Positions 45,401 through 53,629 of a stretch of DNA of 64,000 nucleotides are shown here, one piece after another. Under the pieces are notes generated by a model. The model saw only the letters and a list, made by a program, of their open reading frames with translations, made no database searches and was not told where the DNA came from. Within the stretch, counting starts at the first letter, position 1, and every line of letters begins with the position of its first letter. The DNA comes from Mesostigma viride (Eukaryota; Streptophyta; Mesostigmatophyceae; Mesostigmatales; Mesostigmataceae): the NCBI GenBank assembly GCA_009746045.1, contig RPFO01000594.1:388501-452500 (forward strand), in the 5' to 3' direction. A program made the translations under genes and the position numbers.

Positions 45401-46562
45401 CCTCCCCATCCGCTGCCCTCGCACACCACCTCCCCATCCCCTGCCCTCACACACCGCCTCCCCATCCCCTGCCCTCACACACCACCTCCCCATCCCCTGC
45501 CCTCGCACACCACCTCCCCATCCCCTGCCCTCGCACGCCACCTATCCATCCCCTTGCTTGCCCTCAGGTCAAGTTCTCGGTCGGCACAGGAGCCAACGCG
45601 GCGCCGCTCGTTATTCTGGCCTCGTGCAACGCTGAGCGCGACCTGGTCGTGAAGACGCCCGCGCGCGGACGCAAGCCGGTGGTGCCCGTGCCCGGTGGGT
45701 GGATACATGTACAGAACATGTACCATACATGCATGTATAGAACACGAGGGGGGATGAGTTACGGATGCAAGCCGGTGTTGCCCACGCCCGGTGGGTATAA
45801 TTACAGCCGTATGCCACGATCTGGTGTGGCTTCTCGCCGCTTGTTGCTGATCTTGGCGCCCCAAGCTTCTCTCCCTAGCCAGTTTTCATCCCGTTGTCTT
45901 GAGAATCCTCGTAGCTTGTCGTTATGCTTGTCTGTGGAATCCCTTTGGCCCTTCTCTCGGCTTCCCCCCGCGCCCCCACCCCACCCCACCCCACCCCGCC
46001 CCCCCTGACTGGCCTTTCCTTCGCCCCTGTGTATCTACATTTCCTGATCTATTTTTATACTGCTTTCCGCCCCACCCCATTGATATCCCACAACACCCAT
46101 GCCTACACATGCTTTTATGTTTTAAACTTAGTATGCACGGGTTACTTATCTGTTTTACTCATTCCTTACATCCTTCCCACCCACCAACCCATCACCTCGC
46201 CAGGCACACCCGGCGACAAGGGTGAGAAGATCTCGGTGATGCCCCCCCCCACGCAGCTGGACGGGCTAGAGATGGAGCAGATCGACGCCAAGCTTGCGCA
46301 CCTGCCCGTAGCGCTGTGCGCTCTGGCCATGGCGCGCACCGCTGAGGGCACGCGGGCGCGCTACGCCAAGCTGTACGCGACGCTGCTTGAGCGAGTGCCC
46401 GCGCTTCGCGGCGCGCCGCGCGGCATGGGCCCTGCCACCAAGAGCATGCCCCAGCTCGTCTCCCCGGCCTCTTCGACGGACCTCGCACTCGCGGCCACCG
46501 CGGTGAACACGCCGGGCGCTGGCGCGCCGGATGTCAAGAAGAAGCTGCTGGCGGACGCTTGA
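21363..46562 (+). CDS. KAC1: KAC/KCA-type kinesin-14 (KIN-14A/B family), 16 exons
   Basis: Joined exons: 21363-22097, 23137-23352, 25551-25733, 27850-27933, 31453-31610, 35481-35702, 36568-36733, 37368-37538, 38399-38638, 39444-39878, 40549-42099, 42742-42855, 43803-43862, 44296-44490, 45568-45694, 46204-46562. All introns are GT-AG and phases agree. The inferred protein is 1671 residues, longer than the roughly 1270 of the Arabidopsis proteins. Order: disordered head, short coiled coil, motor ([33 protein letters not shown]), neck coiled coil starting [13 protein letters not shown], and the KAC C-terminal region ([39 protein letters not shown]). In plants this family drives actin-based chloroplast movement. 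A similar organelle-positioning role here is inferred. The SSRSH of switch I is missing, but the P-loop is canonical. Confidence 0.9.
22098..23136 (+). other. Intron 1
   Basis: GTAGGT...CGCAG. Two decayed copies of the start of exon 2 lie at about 22920-22957 and 23037-23076 (AAGATGAAGCGCATGGGCA in the second), each running into a stop. No other feature was seen. Confidence 0.6.
23137..23352 (+). CDS. Kinesin exon 2: neck helix and motor start (246-317)
   Basis: Begins [14 protein letters not shown]. Contains [19 protein letters not shown] followed by [10 protein letters not shown], the first strand of the kinesin motor. Phase 0 at both ends. Confidence 0.9.
24625..24870 (+). repeat. 33-bp tandem repeat in intron 2
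   Basis: About 7.5 copies of a unit containing TTTCATGAAACATC and AACTTTTGTCAACAGG, with few substitutions. The period is a multiple of three, so one frame stays open ([10 protein letters not shown]), but nothing suggests it is translated. Confidence 0.8.
25168..25386 (+). repeat. (CCCA)n array in intron 2
   Basis: About 54 tetranucleotides with three single-base slips (CACCACCC). Proline/histidine/threonine frames here are artefacts. Confidence 0.9.
25551..25733 (+). CDS. Kinesin exon 3: motor (318-378)
   Basis: Starts [11 protein letters not shown]. Contains [16 protein letters not shown] and ends [11 protein letters not shown], the standard alpha-1 region (compare KKEFEFDRVY and FSDVQPFVQS in plant KAC). 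Phase 0. Confidence 0.9.
25770..25945 (+). repeat. Copy of the dispersed repeat at 11.74 kb, in intron 3
   Basis: Shares GGGCGCCCTCCCTCCTTC and ATCGGTACCCAC with 11740-12070 and lacks the LINE insertion found there. Confidence 0.55.
26166..26588 (+). repeat. 20-bp minisatellite in intron 3
   Basis: About 21 copies of a unit like CACGTTGGAAGCCGCACGGG or CGCGTGTGAAGCCACACGGG. Two variant types alternate irregularly. Confidence 0.85.
26625..27055 (+). repeat. 71-bp tandem repeat in intron 3
   Basis: Six copies, each containing TCCGCGTGAAACTAGGGC and GATGAGGTTGTCGG. Confidence 0.85.
27390..27500 (-). other. tRNA-derived sequence in intron 3
   Basis: On the minus strand: GATGCCTTCGGATCAGGAGAC, then about 30 bp later GTTCGATTCC (27404-27413), a Pol III B-box. 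The same pair of blocks occurs at 49790-49860 on the plus strand. Stems are degraded, so it is a SINE-like or pseudo-tRNA remnant. Confidence 0.4.
27850..27933 (+). CDS. Kinesin exon 4: P-loop (379-406)
   Basis: [20 protein letters not shown] followed by YTMLGSGQ. The Walker A motif GQTGSGKT (391-398) is canonical, unlike the degenerate GQTHAGKT of Arabidopsis KAC proteins. Phase 0. Confidence 0.95.
28043..31042 (+). repeat. 3-kb 21-bp satellite in intron 4
   Basis: About 143 copies of a unit such as TGTAGTGTGCTGTGGTAGTG+G, varying mainly at GTAGTG/GTGGTG and GTGTGC/GGGTGC. Because 21 is a multiple of three, long frames stay open on both strands (CCGSGVV repeats). These are artefacts. Confidence 0.95.
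31453..31610 (+). CDS. Kinesin exon 5: motor (407-459)
   Basis: [18 protein letters not shown], then [19 protein letters not shown], the conserved strand and helix after the P-loop. Donor GTAAGA; phase 2. Confidence 0.9.
31640..33316 (+). repeat. 10-bp satellite CAGGTTTAAG in intron 5, with higher-order structure
   Basis: About 167 decamers with block-wise variants (GTTCAAG, GTCCAAG, GCTTCAGCATG). The distinctive start CAGGTTGCAGGGTTCAACTG at 31664 recurs at 32551, and the CAGGCTTCAG marker at 31751 recurs at 32638, both 887 bp on. Confidence 0.9.
33317..35380 (+). other. Rest of intron 5, no recognisable feature
   Basis: About 2 kb of mixed sequence with no credible ORF. A short run of CCCCCATCCACG-type repeats follows at 35395-35475, ahead of the acceptor. 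Confidence 0.5.
35481..35702 (+). CDS. Kinesin exon 6: motor, switch I region (459-533)
   Basis: [20 protein letters not shown], then [35 protein letters not shown] and RVQRED. The usual N-x-x-SSRSH of switch I is replaced by SSERGARGH. Phase 2 at both ends. Confidence 0.85.
36568..36733 (+). CDS. Kinesin exon 7: switch II and microtubule-binding helix (533-588)
   Basis: [18 protein letters not shown], then [26 protein letters not shown] and [11 protein letters not shown] are canonical. Two decayed copies of its start (36205-36240, 36373-36410) and two of its end (36779-36857, 36928-36985) flank it. Confidence 0.95.
37368..37538 (+). CDS. Kinesin exon 8: end of motor (589-645)
   Basis: [20 protein letters not shown], then [19 protein letters not shown] and [11 protein letters not shown]. 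The poly-C tract just before it (37349-37365) is the acceptor's pyrimidine tract. Confidence 0.95.
38399..38638 (+). CDS. Kinesin exon 9: neck coiled coil (646-725)
   Basis: [20 protein letters not shown] followed by a long heptad-type Ala/Glu/Lys helix. The start matches GNRDTIKKWRDVANDARKEV of plant KAC. Confidence 0.9.
38757..39080 (+). repeat. (CGTC)n / (CGCC)n / (GTTT)n array in intron 9
   Basis: Tetranucleotides drifting from GCTC through CGTC and CGCC to GGTC and GTTT without interruption. Confidence 0.9.
39444..39878 (+). CDS. Kinesin exon 10: coiled coil and Gly/Asp linker (726-870)
   Basis: [20 protein letters not shown], a coiled coil to about residue 775, then a disordered Gly/Asp/Thr stretch and a basic patch KRTGKKR. 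Confidence 0.9.
40549..42099 (+). CDS. Kinesin exon 11: KAC-specific region (871-1387)
   Basis: Coiled coil with [18 protein letters not shown], a Ser/Ala-rich linker, then [20 protein letters not shown], a second linker, [28 protein letters not shown], and a final helix ending ECVEDIM. All have clear counterparts in plant KAC1/KAC2 in the same order. Largest exon. Confidence 0.92.
42742..42855 (+). CDS. Kinesin exon 12 (1388-1425)
   Basis: [20 protein letters not shown], then [16 protein letters not shown]. Phase 0, with GT-AG on both sides. Confidence 0.8.
42896..43385 (+). repeat. (GGGT)n / (GGGC)n array in intron 12
   Basis: G-rich tetranucleotides on the plus strand, with poly-G runs, in blocks of GGGT, then GGGC, then GGGT. 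Confidence 0.9.
43803..43862 (+). CDS. Kinesin exon 13 (1426-1445)
   Basis: 20 codons, [27 protein letters not shown] before and GTGAGT after; phase 0. Its small size makes it the least certain exon. Confidence 0.7.
44296..44490 (+). CDS. Kinesin exon 14 (1446-1510)
   Basis: [20 protein letters not shown], then [18 protein letters not shown], helical. Phase 0. Confidence 0.85.
45003..45560 (+). repeat. 28-bp minisatellite in intron 14, built from a splice acceptor tract
   Basis: About 20 copies containing CACCTCCCCATCCCCTGCCC. The same words form the pyrimidine tract of a decoy acceptor (CCCCTGCCCTCAGGTCAAG, about 44956-44974) and of the real exon 15 acceptor at 45567. Confidence 0.85.
45568..45694 (+). 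CDS. Kinesin exon 15 (1511-1553)
   Basis: [20 protein letters not shown], then [15 protein letters not shown], matching the QFNTGGSSAPFIIKC and ELVIKADAR segment of plant KAC. Phase 1 donor GTGGGT. Confidence 0.9.
46204..46562 (+). CDS. Kinesin exon 16: conserved C-terminus (1553-1671)
   Basis: [20 protein letters not shown], then [20 protein letters not shown] and LLERVPALR, the most conserved KAC tail. Ends in TGA at 46560-46562. Confidence 0.93.
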
Positions 46563-47440
46563 CGGGGGCGATGCCACGAGGGCGCGACGCGTAGGGCCCC
46601 TACGGTGCAATTCATTAATTAAATCACTCGAAGACTGCCGCGAATGCGCGATCCGAGGGGCCACAGGGAGGGGCAAGGGCCACGAATGGGCGAGGCGTCC
46701 GGCGTCAATGCATTGGGCAACGAATGGGGAACGTGTAGGGCCACACATACGCTATACATAGGGCCACGTAAGGGCGAGGGCAGTAGGGTAAGGCCATCAG
46801 AGGGCAATACATCAGGCCACAAGAGGGCAACGCACTTACCAAATGGGAATTAGGGCTGCGACCATGGAGGGCTAACAAAAGGGGGATGGTAGGTTACGAA
46901 TGGGCGATGCATCGGGCCAAGGCGGAAGGGCAACATGTAAGACCCAGGCTCATGGATGTGGCTGAAAGCAAAAGCCACCTCCAGCCTGAAAGCAGCAGGC
47001 TGGATGTGCAGGCGGATGCGTGAGGCTGAGATGAATGGTCGAGGTGTAGGCCAAAGTGACTTGTCTCTTTTGCGCTGTGGTGGGTTTGTATTGGATGACA
47101 CGACCCTAGAGTCCTTGGAAAGAGGTCCAGGTTGTCGAGGGCACCGTGGGTCAGTGGGGCAGGGCCTGGAGAAAAGCTCGGTTACCAAACGCAAGCATGC
47201 CACGCCCGGCATGATGCCCAGATGCTGCTTTGGCGTGGGTCTAACTGAGATATTACAATAGGCCACAGTTGTAAGTACACTAATATTGAGTAATGAAGTA
47301 AACACATGCCCCCATCGGCAGTCACGGGGCATTCTTCTATGAAACACACACCCTGATCAAGCAAGATATGTCCGGCCCCACTGTCTAGGTAATCTTAGTA
47401 AGTCAGTACTTGCGTGTCATGCGCATAAGCTTGAGTACTA
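46563..47440 (+). other. 3' flank of the kinesin gene
   Basis: Degenerate G-rich repeats (AGGGCCAC, GGGCGA, GGGCAA words) and no ORF. TGTAA, the chlorophyte-type poly(A) signal, occurs at 46936-46940 and again near 47268. Either could end the transcript. Confidence 0.4.
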
Positions 47441-47655
47441 ATTAATTAATAATTAATTAATTAATTAGGAACATGACTCCGTTGGGAGTACATGTTGCGC
47501 ATAGCCCTGAGAAGGGGCATATGGCCTTTAATACAGTCTGGGCTACTTCCTGCAAGGGTAGGGTGTAAACTACTCTCGAAGTGGACACGTGTGTAGTACC
47601 CGGAATATGCCCGGAATATGCCTGGAATATGCCAACTCGCCACTCCTACACACAC
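47441..47655 (-). mobile_element. LINE family C 3' UTR fragment
   Basis: TTAA tail (47441-47467), hairpin GACTCCGTTGGGAGT (47474-47487), then the UTR start as in 4202-4290. A TGCC(C/T)GGAATA triplet repeat near 47600-47630 ends the match. Confidence 0.6.
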
Positions 47656-47673
47656 AGATCTCGAATGATTTAT

Positions 47674-49698
47674 TAATCAACATCACTCCGTTGGGAGTAG
47701 ATGTAGCACATAGCCCTGAGAAGGGGCATATGGCTTTTAATACATTCTAGGCTACTTCATGCAAGGGTGGGAATGTAAGCTACCCCTGCTCTAGGTGCAC
47801 CAGGGCACCCGCACCCTCATGGTCTATCACGCTATGCCCGGGTAAGGGGGGAGCATGCCTGTGAGGGGGAAGATCATCATGGCTATACAAAAACTAGAGC
47901 GTGGCATCTCAGCAGAGAGCAGCTCTCTGCATGGGCACAGCATTACTAAATAAAACTAGGCATCGTCTGGAGTGTGGCTCATCATAGGCACACATGTACA
48001 TGATTACATAAAGCGCGTGGCTTAGCTGGAATAGGGCCTCTAGGAGGCGTACATGTACATGGCCACGGTCTATCTATTCTACACTACTACTGCTGTATTC
48101 CCCTAAGCTGGGGCGTCTGGAGTCGCTGGGGCCGCGGGGGTCGCCTGCCAGGGCTTGTGGCCGACGTAGATGGCCGCCCCCTTCCAGTACACCGGCTGCC
48201 CCGCCTTGGTCTGCCGGAGCTGGAGGTAGGTCGGCCATAGCTCCCGTCGCCGTTGTTGCTGCGCCAGGGTCAAGTCGTCATCAAGGGTGAAGAGAGTCTT
48301 CTCGAGCCGCTTGCGGCGTCTGAGAAAAGAAATCTTGTCCGCCGGGGTCTTAAAGGTGAGAAGGAGCGGGGGCGGCCCTGCCTTACCCCGCGCGCGGGGA
48401 AGGCGGTGGGCGGCCAGCTCGATCTCACCAGTAAGGCCCATGCGATCAAGGATTTCTCTCTCAAAAGCACGCGCAAGCTTCTCGGAATTCTCACCTTCCT
48501 CCATCTTGAGATTCTTGACAATGACGTTGAGGCTGCGCTTGGCGAGCTCGGCCTCCTCGCGGAGGTCAAGCGTCTGCCGTTGAAGCTGGGCTGCGACGGC
48601 GGAGGTGGTGGAGGTGGTGTGTTGCTTAAGCATGTCCGCCCAGGTGGTGATGGGAGGAGCATCGCCGGCCAGGCCAGCCGGGGCTGGCTTGGCGGCAATG
48701 TCCTTCACCGCCTGGGCGGTGAGGCCTGCGGTGTTCTGCAGAACCTCGATAGCAATGGCGTTGTCCTTAAGGCGCTGGTCGATGTCGCGGAGCTGGGCGG
48801 TGATGGAGTCGGTGGAGGCGGAGGGAGGGGGGGGGTGGAGGCGAGGAGGGCGGCGGTGGCGGTGGGGATGGTGGGGAGCTCAGCAGCCAGCGTGCCGCCA
48901 AGTGCCGCCACATCTGCAGCAATGGGCGTCACGTGCTGTGAGAGGGCGGCGTGGAGGTGGTGGACGAAGGTGGATTCGGTAATGGGGGCGGGGTGCAGAA
49001 GGTCCTCGGCCGAGCGCTTAGTGAGGGTAAAGAGAGCTGCGAGCTGAAGGCGGGGGCGAGACCAGCCGGCCAGGTTGGTGTCGACTGGGCGGTCTGAGAC
49101 GCGGTGGGAAAACCGGCCGTCAACTCCGTTGCGAAAAAAACTGGGTGTTGTAATTGAGTTGCTGGCACAGGGCCAGCAGTGAGGCGTGTGACCCGTAAAA
49201 CACGAGCTCCAGTATCTTGATGGGTGGCATGTCGAAAAAGGCAGGCCTGTTGACGTCGAAGGTGGTAAAGAGCCTGTCGACGTCAAAATCGCGCTCAGAC
49301 CAGCTCGGTTCGGCTGGGCGGCTGCGTTTTGGCTCAGGCGAGGCTGAAGGCGAGGCAGGAAGCCCGGGAGGGTGCTGGACGACCACCAGTGCGCGACTAG
49401 TGGCAGCACTGCCTTCCGGCCCTGATGGCGAAGCTGCAGCCGGAGCTGCAGACGTATTTTCATTGCCGAGCGCAGCCGCCAGCCTGCGTTGCGTCGAGGC
49501 GCGTTTATTCGCCATATAGTGCGTTATAGCTTTGGAAAATTATATCAGCATGTGCGTCTTAGAAAGACGAAGCGATTGTGATATTCACAGCTGAATTCGG
49601 GGCTCAAACGTGAAAGTTATGAGCTCCGACAGCCATGGCTACCTCGTGGCTCGTGGCTCGTGGCTCGTGTTACACCCATCAACATGAGTATAGAACTA
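47674..49698 (-). mobile_element. Full-length ORF1-only retroposon (family C), 2.0 kb
   Basis: CGAATGATTTAT flanks it at 47662-47673 and 49699-49710, a 12-bp target duplication. On the minus strand it has a 5' leader (49516-49698), one ORF (49515-48103), and a 3' UTR ending in the hairpin ACTCCGTTGGGAGT near 47686-47699 and a short A/T end. There is no endonuclease or reverse transcriptase. It therefore depends on another LINE for movement (inference). Confidence 0.7.
48103..49515 (-). pseudogene. ORF1 of the family C retroposon, two frameshifts
   Basis: ATG at 49515 (MANKRASTQRRLAAALG). The reading moves to another frame at the A7 run near 49132-49139 and returns at the G10 run near 48827-48836. 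The middle part includes HVTPIAADVAALGGTLAAEL; the last part starts in a coiled coil (RLKDNAIAIEVLQN) and contains TWADMLKQH. The C-terminus is an L1 ORF1-type RNA-binding domain: NVIVKNLKMEEGE, AHRLPRARG, FLRRRKRLEKTLF and DDLTLAQQQRRRELWPTYL. About 470 residues in all. Both breaks are in homopolymers, so they may be recent or sequencing errors. Role: an RNA-binding chaperone of retroposon RNA. Confidence 0.7.
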
Positions 49699-49749
49699 CG
49701 AATGATTTATCTAGAACCAAATCTGACAGGCTTGCATCACTCCCCGGAA

Positions 49750-49880
49750 AGGAGAACTTTTGCGGATGACTGTAGGTGTCAGTTGGCGATGCCTTAGGAT
49801 CCGGAGACGTCCGTCCTATAGTCAGCAAAAATTGGTGCGAGAGGTCCCCAGTTCGATTCCGGCCTGGAATCATTTGCAGA
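49750..49880 (+). other. tRNA-derived, SINE-like sequence
   Basis: An A-box-like TGTCAGTTGG (about 49776) is followed by GATGCCTTAGGATCCGGAGAC and a B-box AGTTCGATTCC (49850-49860). The same two blocks occur on the minus strand at 27404-27470. No intact cloverleaf, so not called a tRNA gene. Confidence 0.4.
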
Positions 49881-49949
49881 TCGCGTTTTCCGCGGATCGG
49901 CACTGAACGCAAATGGTTTTCACCTTTGCGGCGTGCCAAATCAGAATAC

Positions 49950-50150
49950 ATGCACCTGCTCTAGGTGCACCAAGGGCACCTGCACCACCGTGATCTATTG
50001 CAGAGCCCAGCCCAACTAAGGGGGGCCCGTCATGGGGTGGAAGATCAGCATGGCTATACATAAGCTAGGGCATGGCGTCTCAGCAGAGAGTTGCTCTCTG
50101 CATGGGCACAACATAACTCAATAAAGCTAGGCATCATCTGGGGTGTTGCA
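49950..50150 (-). mobile_element. LINE family C 3' UTR fragment
   Basis: Matches 47790-47990 (TGCTCTAGGTGCACCA, GCTATACA, TCTCTGCATGGGCACA) without the 3' hairpin end. Confidence 0.6.
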
Positions 50151-50254
50151 CATCATAGGCACACATGTAACTGGGACGGAGTACTAAGCTCATCTCATAC
50201 TAACGGAGTACTACGCTCATCTCATTAGAAAATAGGTGGCAGAGTAAAATTAAA

Positions 50255-50400
50255 TTAAATTAAATCATAACATGCCTCCGTTGGGAGATCATGTTGTAGC
50301 ACATATTCCTTGATGGATGGGTGGAGTGGAGGAAGCCGCGTAATCGAACTAACCTAACTCTAAGCTATCTAGTCTGGAAAATCCTATAACTACACTACTC
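50255..50400 (-). mobile_element. LINE family B 3' end with (AAATT)n tail
   Basis: (TAAAT)n at 50249-50270, then GCCTCCGTTGGGAG, then UTR sequence identical in order to the plus-strand end at 57470-57602 (ATGGATGGGTGGAGTGGAGG, GATTA/TAATC words). Confidence 0.6.
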
Positions 50401-50549
50401 AGCAAAACGTGGCAGAGTCGGGTGGCAGTTTACACCAACCACCTGCACGTTGTCGCCTAGAATGTATTGAAAACCGTACGCCCCTCGCCTCAGCTGGCGC
50501 CTCAGCCAGATCTGAAGGTGCTCCGCATTGTGCTGAAGCTAGGATGCCG

Positions 50550-53500
50550 ACAAGATGTCAGCAGCAGAGCAGGCCGCTATGTCGCACATGGATGACTTTC
50601 TGGCCGTCTTCGACGCCAGGGGCAGCCGACAGCAGTTACTCGCCATTCCGACGCCGGGTGATATTTCAGTGATCCTCCGCGGTGTCGCTGCCAAGTATCG
50701 CCTGGCTGCCCGCACCAGTCCCCACCTTGCCTCCGCGCCGACAGCTTGCTGTCCACCGTCACGCACCGGCCGACAGTCGGGTCGCCGCCAGGCATGCAGA
50801 TGCTCCGCCGCAACAGGGATCCGACCGCCAAACCTGGGCTGCAAGCAGGTCTGAGGGCCGCCTACGAGCAGGCTGAGAAGGCAGACGCTCAGCAGATGGT
50901 CAAGGACCTGCGCAGCTGCCAGCAGAAGCACGACGGCAAGGGGGCCTGGTTCTGGTACAAGCGCCTCGGGCACCCGCATGGCCTCGGCCGGCCCCACCGC
51001 CACGACGTCCCCGGCACCCCAGCCAAGCGGCTTCGTACCTGGGCCGCGGCCACGGCCGAGGTCGTGGGGGCAGCTGCGCCGCCCCCGCCCCTGCTCCCAG
51101 CCGCCCGCCGCCCGCCCGGCCGCCCTGGCCGGCCCCGCTGGGCCCCCGGCCCCGCCTAGGTCAGCGGCGGACTACCTAGTCCCCCCGCTGGTCGGCCCAC
51201 TTGGCGACCCGTCCGACATGCCTCCTTTCACCTCTCGCGAGGTCACGGAGGCGGTCCGGCGCCTGCGTTATGACGCAGCCACCAGCTCCGACGAGATTCC
51301 TGCCGCAGTTGTGAAACTTGCAGCCGAATTCGAGGACACCGCGGTGTTATGCTGCTCTTCCGGGACAGCTGCAACCGCCTTCTGCTTTCGTCGCAACCAC
51401 CTCCAGCGGCCTGGCAACACAGTTTTCGCACGATGCTGTACAAGAACAAGGGGTCGCCAGCCCGGACCCCGGCAACATTAGTGCTGCCATTCAAAGTGCC
51501 CCCCTCAAGCTTCTTATGCGGCTCATCCTGCACCGCCTGCGCACGGCCCTGGACGGTCACCTCTGCGAGACTCAGCACGGCTTCCGTGATCCGGGTCGCA
51601 ATACAGTACAGGCGCTCTTCGCTACTCGCCGACTGGTGGAGGAAATGCAACGCCTTCAGCCTGGTGAGTCCCCTTTGCACCTTGTGCTGGTGGACTTCAT
51701 CAAAGCCTTCGTTTCCGTTTTCTGGCCTGCGCTTTGGGACATCCTCGAGCTGTTCCGGATCCCCCGCCCCCTTATTGCTGTCATCCGCAACCTGTAGGCC
51801 GGGCCCACTTCAAATGTTCCGAAAAGTGTGACACTTTTTGTCGTTTTTTTGACTTTTTCGACGATCGTCACTCTGCAGAGTGATTCGTCGTGCGAAATCG
51901 TGCGAAATTGTGCGAAATTTGCTGAAATCGTGTGAAATTTGCTGAAATCGTGCGAATTTGTGCGAAATTTGCTGAAATCGTGCGAAATTTCATGTGAAAA
52001 ATGTCGACGGTAAAAAATTTTGATGTGCACAACGTGTGTGAATTCATGCGAAATTTTGTCAAACGTCACTCCCCAAAACGACCCTTGGTTGAAATCCATG
52101 CGAAATCGTGCGAAATCATGCAAAATTGTGCGAAATCGTGCGAAATCGTGCGAAAATGTGTGAAAATTTTGCGAAAATCACGCGAAAATCACGCGAACTC
52201 GTGCGAAATTTTTTTTTTTTTTTGCGAAAATAGCGAAAAAGTGTCACACACTTGGCTTGGACGGCGGAACATTTGAAGTGGGCCCGGCCTGTATGAAGGG
52301 TCCACCACTTCGGTGCGCACTTTTTACGGGACCACGCCACCATGCCCTTTACAGAAGGGTGTGTGGCAGGGCTGCGTGCTGTCGCCCTACAGTACCTGTT
52401 CATTATTGTGGTCGAATACGTAATGATTCAGGCGCGCAAGCGATTTGCCCGCATCGTGGCCTAGGGAACCAGGGGTGCAGGTTGCTATAACCACTTGACT
52501 GGCATGGCGGAGCGGAAACGGAGATTCTGCTGGCAGACATCATCTACGCAGACGACACCACCCTCTTCGAGGACACTGGGCATGTGCAGACATGGCTTCA
52601 ATGACTGCCTGGCTATCGAGGCCCGTGCAGTGGGGCTTGAGGTCAGCAAGAAGACAGAGGCCCTGGCGGTTGGGCTCACCCACTCACCGCCACCCCTCTA
52701 TCTCCTCGACGGCTCTCGAGTCCTGTATCGGGACCGCGTCAAGCTGCTGGGCAGCCTGCTCCCCAGCTGCGATCGAGGTTGATGTGGACCATCGCATCTC
52801 CCGGCCTCGCCTGCATGGCACGCTTCACGCCAGTACCGGGCCCTGTGGCGCAAGCCCCTGGGCAAGATCGAGAAACAGGACCTGTTCAAGGTCCTCGTCC
52901 TTCCTGTTCTCACGTATGGGGCCGCGAGACGTCGGGACACTCACCGCCGACCTGGCCCGCAAGCTAGCTGGACGGCGCGGTCACCAACATGATGCGTTCC
53001 ATTTTCAGAGTAGGATATGCTGCTCATGTCTGCAATGATGTTGAGGACCTGTACCAGGGCATGCCATATATCACCAGCACCATTAAGCAGCGGCGCCTGC
53101 AGCTAGTAGGGCACCTAGCTCGCACCAACCAGGTAGACACCTCACGTGGCCCCCCCGCAGGACTGCGACCAGCTCAGCCTGGCCGGCACCTCCTGACGTG
53201 GGCCGGGCCCCGTGATGTTAGACGCCGCAAGGCCCGCACCTTCAAAGAACAGCTAGTACTAAGAGGACATGGGGGGCCTAGGCCTCTCCGTGTCATTTGG
53301 AAGAAGATGATGGACAAGGCCAAGTGGGCCCAGGTCATAGAGGACAACGAGCGGCCCCCCCCTGTGGGGAAGCGCCCGCGCGTGTGCAAACCCGTGGGAG
53401 GCACGCCAGGGCTGTATAGATAGATGTTGTAGTTAGAATGCTGTTAGATAGATGTCGTAGGTAGCTGATGTAGATAGCTTAGACCGGTAGTAGGACTGTT

Positions 53501-53587
53501 TGCACCCACCCATCCATCCAATGATCGGGGTTAATTAATGCTCCGTGACTCCCCAACGGGAGCACGAGTCTAATTAATTAATTAATA
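50550..53587 (+). pseudogene. LINE ORF2 (reverse transcriptase) and 3' UTR, decayed
   Basis: In several frames: KGAWFWYKRLG near 50950, then TSREVTEAVRRLRYDAATS, then RT blocks LCETQHGFRDPGRNTVQALF (about 51560), HLVLVDFIKAF (catalytic Asp) and, after an inserted MITE, GVWQGCVLSP and DIIYADDTTLF (about 52540, catalytic YADD). The C-terminal QRRLQLVGHLARTN domain lies at about 53090, and the stop is at 53421. At least four frame changes. No endonuclease was recognised upstream. The 3' UTR ends with the family A hairpin region (CTCCCCAACGGGAG, 53549-53562) and a TTAA tail. A LINE of this kind probably supplied the reverse transcriptase for the short retroposons here. Confidence 0.75.
51797..52289. 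mobile_element. 493-bp TIR element inside the LINE RT, 4-bp TSD
   Basis: Perfect 24-bp terminal inverted repeats (start GGCCGGGCCCACTTCAAATG) at 51797-51820 and 52266-52289, with TGTA at 51793-51796 and 52290-52293. Removing element plus one TGTA restores the RT reading (aacctgTATGAA, RNLYEG). Subterminal AAGTGTGACACTTTTT is also inverted on the right. The interior is tandem GTGCGAAAT-type units. No transposase. Confidence 0.8.
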
Positions 53588-53629
53588 TGCCCCTTCTCAG
53601 GGATATGTATTACATATATTCATTGAGAA

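Noticed and set aside
22912-45802. Decoy exon copies as genuine alternative exons of the kinesin
   Set aside because: They carry in-frame stops or shifts and lack a partner splice site at a compatible phase. Kept as fossils unless RNA data say otherwise.
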